From NCBI GenBank assembly GCA_964367585.1, contig CAYIYH010000001.1, positions 372,001 through 436,000 on the forward strand: a stretch of DNA of 64,000 nt, given 5' to 3'. The stretch is from CAYJGJ01 sp964367585. GTDB lineage: Bacteria; Bacillota; Clostridia; Peptostreptococcales; Anaerovoracaceae. Shown here in pieces: positions 59,060 to 64,000 of the stretch (position 1 is its first letter; each line of letters opens with the position of its first letter). The translations under genes and the position numbers were made by a program. The notes under the pieces were generated by a model that saw only the letters and a list, made by a program, of their open reading frames with translations, made no database searches and was not told the origin of the DNA.

Positions 59060-60167
59060 ATTTGTCGTAAAACTCCCTCTTATACTCGCTGAACCTATCT
59101 TCTTCTATAGAAAGTCTGATGTTTTCCATAAGCTTTACTAAAAAATGCAAGTTGTGCTCAGAAAGCAACATGCCAGATAAAATTTCATCTGCTTTATACA
59201 AATGTCGCAAATACGCTCTTGAGTAATTCTTGCAAGTGTGACAATCGCATTCTGAATCAAGTGGCTCAAACGATCTTTCGTGTTTTGCGTTCTTAATATT
59301 CACTTTTCCACTGCTTGTTGTTGCTAGTCCATGTCTTGCGATTCTCGTAGGCAGCACACAATCAAACATATCTATTCCACGTTCGACTCCCTCGAATAGA
59401 TAGTCGGGGCTACCCACTCCCATCAGGTAACGTGCCTTATTCTTTGGCAAGAGTTGGGCTGAATACTCCAACACCTCGATCATCATCTCTTTTGGCTCTC
59501 CTACGGAAAGCCCGCCTATAGCATAACCTGGCAGATCGAGTTCGATGATTTCTTTTGCACTTTGCTCACGCAAGTCTTGATACATGCCACCTTGCATTAT
59601 TCCAAACAGCGACTGTCTGCTTGTGTCGATATGTGCGTCTTTGCATCTCTTTAGCCATCTTGTCGTTCTTTCTAGCGATGCCTTAGTGTACTTTCTGTCG
59701 GCAGGATATGGGATACATTCGTCGAATGCCATAATTATATCGGCACCTAGTGCATTTTGTATTTCTATCGCTTTTTCAGGTGTTAACAAGTGCCTAGATC
59801 CGTCTATGTGAGATTGGAACTTAACTCCTTCTTCTGTGATTTTTCTAAGTTTTCCAAGCGAAAATACTTGGAATCCTCCGCTATCTGTAAGTATAGCCCT
59901 ATCCCAGTTCATAAACTTATGCAGACCGCCTGCTTCTTTTACGATTTCGTGTCCCGGCCTCAGATATAGATGGTAAGTGTTGGAGAGCATTATCTGCGCC
60001 CCCGTATTTTTTACATCTTCTATTTTAACAGCTTTTACTGCTGCCTGAGTGCCTACAGGCATAAAAACAGGGGTTTGTATATCTCCGTGAGGAGTATGTA
60101 CGATTCCCCTTCTTGCTTTAGTTTTTGAGTCTTCTTTTACTAACTCATACGTTACTGCGTGATTCAT
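59046..60167 (-). CDS. tgt: tRNA-guanine transglycosylase
   Basis: 373 residues. The catalytic Asp is in AILTDSGGFQVFSL, the nucleophile region is GIDMFDCVLPTRIARHG, and zinc ligands are CDCHTCKNYSRAYLRHL with a later His. It exchanges guanine-34 for preQ1 in Asp, Asn, His and Tyr tRNAs. queA is not in the window. TAGGAA precedes the ATG. Confidence 0.97.
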   Translation of the reverse strand: MNHAVTYELVKEDSKTKARRGIVHTPHGDIQTPVFMPVGTQAAVKAVKIEDVKNTGAQIMLSNTYHLYLRPGHEIVKEAGGLHKFMNWDRAILTDSGGFQVFSLGKLRKITEEGVKFQSHIDGSRHLLTPEKAIEIQNALGADIIMAFDECIPYPADRKYTKASLERTTRWLKRCKDAHIDTSRQSLFGIMQGGMYQDLREQSAKEIIELDLPGYAIGGLSVGEPKEMMIEVLEYSAQLLPKNKARYLMGVGSPDYLFEGVERGIDMFDCVLPTRIARHGLATTSSGKVNIKNAKHERSFEPLDSECDCHTCKNYSRAYLRHLYKADEILSGMLLSEHNLHFLVKLMENIRLSIEEDRFSEYKREFYDKYGIS

Positions 60168-60240
60168 TATTGTTTTCCTAATTTATATATATTCGAGGGC
60201 TATGTTGGGTCCCTCGAATCTTAGTGTCACTTGCGAATAT

Positions 60241-61377
60241 CTATTTTTTTCTTTCTCCATGGAATTGATAATAGCATGTTTCGATTCTGCCATTATACAA
60301 CTTTCTTCTTCTATCGGCTTTTCTTTGCAAAACGCCATCTTCGACTTCTTTATCAGATGTTATAATAAACATGGACCATGTCGGATTCTTTTCCGAAAAA
60401 TCTCTTAGTGACTTATAAATTGAATCTATTTCTTTTCTATTACCTATGCGTTCGCCATAAGGGGGATTCGTAATCAAAATACCTTCTGGATTCCAGTCTC
60501 CCTCTTTCATTTCTTTTATATTTTTTCTCGACAGCGTTATGGCATCGTCTACTCCTGCAGCTTCGGCATTTTGACCTGTAGCAGCGATGCACTTACTGTC
60601 TATATCTCTAGCTATTATCGTAGGATTATCTATTTCTTTAATTTGCTCTCTTGCTGAAGTTCTTTCTTCTTCCCATATTTTGCTTGGAATGTAGCCCCAA
60701 TCCTCACTCACAAAAGATCTGTTCAATCCGGGAGCAATATTCTTTTCCATCATAGCAGCCTCAATCGCAAGTGTTCCTGATCCGCAACATGGATCAACCA
60801 GAACTCTACCTGGTCTCCAAAATGACAACGAGACAAGTGCCGCGGCTAATGTTTCCTTCATCGGTGCCTGCACATCTTCAACTCTATATCCTCTCTTATG
60901 CAACCCTGCACCAGAGGTATCCACCGACACCGTCACGATATCTTTTAATAATGCTATTTTAATTTTGTATGTCGCGCCTTCTTCAGTGAATTCTTCGATG
61001 CCATATGTTTCTTTCAATTTTTCGATAATTGCTTTTTTTGCAACACTTTGACATGCCGGAACAGAACTCAATTTAGATTTTACGGAAGAACCTGTCACTA
61101 GAATCTTTCCATCCAATGGTATGAGTTGCTCCCACGCGATGCCCTTTACTTGCTGGAATAAATCCTCGAACTCAAGTGCTTTGAACTCAGCTAACTTTAA
61201 AAGGACTCTGTCCGCACATCGGAGCCACAAATTGCTCATTACGATTGCCCTTTCATCACCTTCATAAGTGACTTTTCCGTCTTCGGTCTTAACAATCTTG
61301 TACCCTAAGTTTTCTATTTCTCTTTTTACTACAGCCTCTAAACCAAAAGTGGCTGTCGCTATCAATTCATTTCTCAT
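60241..61377 (-). CDS. THUMP-domain RNA methyltransferase (YpsC/RlmL-N-like)
   Basis: 378 residues. N-terminal ferredoxin-like/THUMP region (1-160), then LVDPCCGSGTLAIEAAMME and LITNPPYGERIGNRK, the N6/N2-methylating motif. It resembles the large-subunit guanosine methyltransferases of Firmicutes. It follows hisF by 12 bases. Confidence 0.92.
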   Translation of the reverse strand: MRNELIATATFGLEAVVKREIENLGYKIVKTEDGKVTYEGDERAIVMSNLWLRCADRVLLKLAEFKALEFEDLFQQVKGIAWEQLIPLDGKILVTGSSVKSKLSSVPACQSVAKKAIIEKLKETYGIEEFTEEGATYKIKIALLKDIVTVSVDTSGAGLHKRGYRVEDVQAPMKETLAAALVSLSFWRPGRVLVDPCCGSGTLAIEAAMMEKNIAPGLNRSFVSEDWGYIPSKIWEEERTSAREQIKEIDNPTIIARDIDSKCIAATGQNAEAAGVDDAITLSRKNIKEMKEGDWNPEGILITNPPYGERIGNRKEIDSIYKSLRDFSEKNPTWSMFIITSDKEVEDGVLQRKADRRRKLYNGRIETCYYQFHGERKK

Positions 61378-61389
61378 TTTACTCTTTCT

Positions 61390-62148
61390 TTACTGCAAAC
61401 GCATTGGAACACCCTTACTAAAAAGGTATTCTTTTAGGTCTGCGATTTTAACTTCATCGAAATGGAATATGCTTGCTGCAAGACCGGCATCTATTCCTTC
61501 TAGTGCAAATAATTCCTCAAAATGTTGAATTCCTCCTGCTCCGCCACTTGCAATGATTGGAATGCTAACTACTTTAGTCAAATCTTCAAGCATTTGCATG
61601 TCAAAGCCATTTTTAACTCCGTCAGTATCTATGCTATTTAACACAATCTCACCCGCTCCCATTGCCTCGCCTTTTTTCGCCCATTCGAGTGCTTCTATGC
61701 CTGTGTCTTCTCTACCACCTTTTGCAAACACGTGATATTTTCCATCTACTCTTGCAACATCCATAGAAAGGACTACGCACTGATTCCCATATTTTTTTGC
61801 ACCCTCAGTTATTAAGCTTGGATTTTTGAGTGCTCCCGAATTTACACTAACTTTATCTGCACCGGCATTTAATACACGTGCAAAATCATCTACGGTATTT
61901 ATTCCTCCACCGACTGTGAGCGGTATGAATATCTTGCTGGCAACTTCAGACAGGACTTCTGTAAATAAATTTCGGCCTTCAAAACTTGCAGTAATATCAT
62001 AAAAAACGAGCTCGTCTGCACCTTCCTCGCTGTACTTATGTGCAAGCGAAACAGGGTCTGCTACATCTTTTACTCCTTGAAAATTTACGCCTTTTACTAC
62101 TTTTCCATCTCTAATGTCTAGGCATGGTATTATTCTTTTTGCTATCAT
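61390..62148 (-). CDS. hisF: Imidazole glycerol phosphate synthase subunit HisF
   Basis: 252 residues, (beta-alpha)8 barrel. CLDIRDGKVVKGVNF holds the first catalytic Asp, and the second is in QCVVLSMDVARVDG. PIIASGGAGGIQHF is the phosphate site. It closes the imidazole ring using ammonia from HisH. It follows hisA by 26 bases; no hisH is present in the window. Confidence 0.97.
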   Translation of the reverse strand: MIAKRIIPCLDIRDGKVVKGVNFQGVKDVADPVSLAHKYSEEGADELVFYDITASFEGRNLFTEVLSEVASKIFIPLTVGGGINTVDDFARVLNAGADKVSVNSGALKNPSLITEGAKKYGNQCVVLSMDVARVDGKYHVFAKGGREDTGIEALEWAKKGEAMGAGEIVLNSIDTDGVKNGFDMQMLEDLTKVVSIPIIASGGAGGIQHFEELFALEGIDAGLAASIFHFDEVKIADLKEYLFSKGVPMRLQ

Positions 62149-62174
62149 GTTATGGATAACCTTTCTATTAATTA

Positions 62175-62885
62175 TTACACAAGTTCCAGTACTTCTTCTA
62201 AATTAATTGCGCCTACGTATAGTGCCTTTCCAATAATTGCGCTATGAACATCTATTTCAATCAGCTTCTTAATATCATCCAATGTTGATACTCCGCCACT
62301 TGCTGTAATGTCAATACCTTCGATTTTTTTCAGTGTACGGTAAATATCCGCATTAATTCCTTGCATCGCCCCGTCTTTAGATATATCGGTATATATGATG
62401 CTCTTTACTCCGATTGCTTTCATGTGTTTGCAAAATTCGATACTTTCGGTCGTGCTGACATCCAACCATCCTTCTGTTGCAACCATACCGTCTTTCGCGT
62501 CTACCCCTACCGCAATTTTTTCACCATACTTGTCGACCATCGCTTTTAGGAATTCAGGATTCTTAAGCGCTACAGTTCCCAATATTACTCGATATACACC
62601 TAATTCTATATATTTTTTTATCCTATCTTCATCGCGAATTCCTCCGCCGATTTCCACGTTCAAGTTAGTTTCTTTGCATATCTGACTCACGACTTCATAG
62701 TTTGAAAGCATTCCATCTCTTGCACCATCCAAGTCTACTACATGCAAATGTGTTGCGCCTTGTTTTTCAAATTGCTGTGCAATCTTAAGCGGATTTTCAT
62801 CGTAAACATCCACTTGGTTGTAATCACCTTGAGTTAGGCGCACTACCTTTTTATCTTTTAAATCTATCGCCGGAAAAATTATCAT
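62175..62885 (-). CDS. hisA: ProFAR isomerase HisA
   Basis: About 236 residues from the ATG at 62885 (AAAAGG eight bases upstream). IIFPAIDLKDKKVVRLTQG and GGGIRDEDRIKKYIELGV identify HisA; ITASGGVSTLDDI is the second phosphate site. It catalyses the Amadori step before HisF. It heads the operon behind the promoter at 62950-62978. Confidence 0.96.
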   Translation of the reverse strand: MIIFPAIDLKDKKVVRLTQGDYNQVDVYDENPLKIAQQFEKQGATHLHVVDLDGARDGMLSNYEVVSQICKETNLNVEIGGGIRDEDRIKKYIELGVYRVILGTVALKNPEFLKAMVDKYGEKIAVGVDAKDGMVATEGWLDVSTTESIEFCKHMKAIGVKSIIYTDISKDGAMQGINADIYRTLKKIEGIDITASGGVSTLDDIKKLIEIDVHSAIIGKALYVGAINLEEVLELV

Positions 62886-62949
62886 ATTTAGCACCTTTTT
62901 CTTTTCGTAATATCAAGTTTTTGTATTAATCAACACTTTTCATCCGTTT

Positions 62950-62978
62950 ATTTTAGCATAAATTTCGCAGTAATTCAA
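62950..62978 (-). promoter_or_regulatory. Promoter of the hisA operon
   Basis: Minus strand: TTGAAT (62973-62978), 17-base spacer, TAAAAT (62950-62955), about 65 bases before the hisA ATG. Confidence 0.55.
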
Positions 62979-63182
62979 TGCATTGTCACAAATTACGCAC
63001 TATGTCAAAAACACGCAAATTCCACTGCGAATAAATAACTATTTTATTACTTTAATTTGTGTTATTATTATAAATAGAAATCTAGTTTAATTTATAGCTC
63101 CACGGATTATCATTGAATTATGTCAAAAAAATTATCATTGCGCATATTAAGACAGGCTTAGAAATGAGAAAGGAGAATTAAA

Positions 63183-64000
63183 ATGAACAAGACAACAAAA
63201 TTAATAGCAATTAATATCGTAATTGCAGGAGTTTTAACACTTATAGGTTATTTCGTAGGATTAATGGTTCAAAATGTGGAATTACTGCCAGACCAGGGGG
63301 CTTCCTGGTACTATTGGAAGCTGCCAGATCCGACTTGGATGTCGAGATTCACGGCTTGGACGGGATATATTTTGCACCAAATCGCCTTATGGTTTGTCAT
63401 AATAAAAATGGGTAAGGCCAAATTAAAAATATCCGATTCCTTAACTAAATTCAACATTCAGTTAATCGTCATCAATACTTTTTTCATTCTTCTTCACATG
63501 CTACAAACACTATTTTGGTATGATGGGTTAGCGCAAGATGTGCCTGTGGCAAGTTCACAATTTTCGGTCATAATAATGCTTGTATTGATTCTGATTATTG
63601 AAAATGGAAGAAGGGGATTATTCTTTGGCAAGAAAATCAAACTACCAGCCGGCGGTGTCAAGATAGTTTTTCACTATCACGGTTTCTATATAGCTTGGGC
63701 ATTGGCTTATACATTTTGGTACCACCCACTCATTGGAACATCGGGCCATTTATTTGGATTCTTCTACATGTATTTACTATTCATACAGTTGAGCTTGAGT
63801 GGCACAAAATACCACATGAATAGAACATGGACATTTTTGCTTGAAATCACCGTCTTATTTCATGGAACAACAGTTGCAATTCTCCAAGGAACGGGGATGT
63901 GGAGCATGTTCTTCTTCGGATTTGCTACCATGTTTATTGTTACGCAAATGTATGGGCTCAAAATAAGCAAAACTTGGAAAAGAAGTCTTACAGCTTTCTA
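63183..64000 (+). CDS. Polytopic membrane protein, cut by the window edge
   Basis: Starts at an ATG at 63183 with AAGGAG eight bases upstream and is open for 272 codons to the end. About eight helices are visible (first at 8-28; others around WFVIIKMG, FNIQLIVINTFFILLHML, SVIIMLVLILIIENG, YIAWALAYTFWY, FGFFYMYLLFIQLSL). Aromatic and histidine-rich helix ends (KIVFHYHGFYIAW, YHPLIGTSGHLFGFF) might bind haem or metal. I do not recognise the family. Confidence 0.75.
   Translation, partial: MNKTTKLIAINIVIAGVLTLIGYFVGLMVQNVELLPDQGASWYYWKLPDPTWMSRFTAWTGYILHQIALWFVIIKMGKAKLKISDSLTKFNIQLIVINTFFILLHMLQTLFWYDGLAQDVPVASSQFSVIIMLVLILIIENGRRGLFFGKKIKLPAGGVKIVFHYHGFYIAWALAYTFWYHPLIGTSGHLFGFFYMYLLFIQLSLSGTKYHMNRTWTFLLEITVLFHGTTVAILQGTGMWSMFFFGFATMFIVTQMYGLKISKTWKRSLTAF

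Noticed and set aside
1..64000. tRNA, rRNA, tmRNA or riboswitch genes
   Set aside because: I looked through the gaps and saw no cloverleaf with TTC-A/T-loop signatures, no rRNA segments and no T-box or standard riboswitch core.

Overview
The window is low-GC DNA from an anaerobic, motile, probably endospore-lineage Firmicute of class Clostridia. The evidence is a FliY-type (CheC-like plus FliN) motor switch, FlbD and the small flagellar-operon protein found in Clostridia and Bacilli, NiaR, RbgA and DUF1292 genes, AGGAGG ribosome binding sites, and ferredoxin-, flavodoxin- and ferritin-type genes. I see no rRNA, tRNA, CRISPR array, integrase or intact insertion sequence. I cannot name the genus.

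Layout. (1) 1-8966, minus strand: a flagellar block read fliJ-fliK-flgD-small protein-flgE-flbD-motA-motB-fliM-cheY-flgC-fliY, running off the left edge. flgC sits in an unusual place, between cheY and fliY. fliL is missing, and fliJ is separated from the fliF-fliI genes that normally precede it. (2) 9053-16311: housekeeping genes: DUF1292, recA, a VanY-type carboxypeptidase, threonine ammonia-lyase, RNase HII, the ribosome-assembly GTPase RbgA, an AmiS/UreI-type channel with a promoter carrying a palindrome at its start site, and the niacin repressor NiaR. (3) 16463-35711: accessory metabolism, transport and small regulator/membrane-protein pairs. These include an ABC transporter plus HTH cassette (19925-22569) flanked by duplicated, decayed copies of a DUF3592/flavoprotein junction, and a sugar kinase plus class II aldolase pair. 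(4) 35787-45502: a degraded zone with broken or chimeric genes (response regulator fused to glycosyltransferase, half a MATE pump, a frameshifted short-chain dehydrogenase, a MerR stub, a methyltransferase with one base missing, and a gene broken by a 23-bp inverted repeat). These are interleaved with intact regulated units: Crp/Fnr with a flavin-type protein and a ferredoxin, an SdpR/SdpI-type pair, and an HxlR/flavin-type protein pair. Three copies of a short intergenic repeat lie here. (5) 45564-53246: a defence island with McrB (carrying an EVE domain), McrC, a NERD nuclease-like protein, a nucleotidyltransferase, an HhH-GPD glycosylase and a PD-(D/E)XK nuclease-like protein. (6) 53515-62885: racemase, ferritin and methyltransferase genes, then a long minus-strand RNA-modification and histidine run (hisA-hisF-THUMP methyltransferase-tgt-prmA-rlmCD-thioesterase). 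(7) 63183-end: a polytopic membrane protein cut by the window edge, on the plus strand.

The clearest regulatory readings are these. Two identical operators bracket the sdpR promoter. A Crp-type dyad lies at the -41.5 position of the flavin-protein/ferredoxin promoter. Overlapping face-to-face promoters lie between hxlR and its partner. A palindrome covers the predicted start of the AmiS/UreI gene next to niaR. The best candidates for something undescribed are the glycosylase/nuclease/nucleotidyltransferase group beside McrBC, and the AmiS/UreI-NiaR pair as a possible nicotinamide uptake system. All calls come from reading the sequence; no database search was run.
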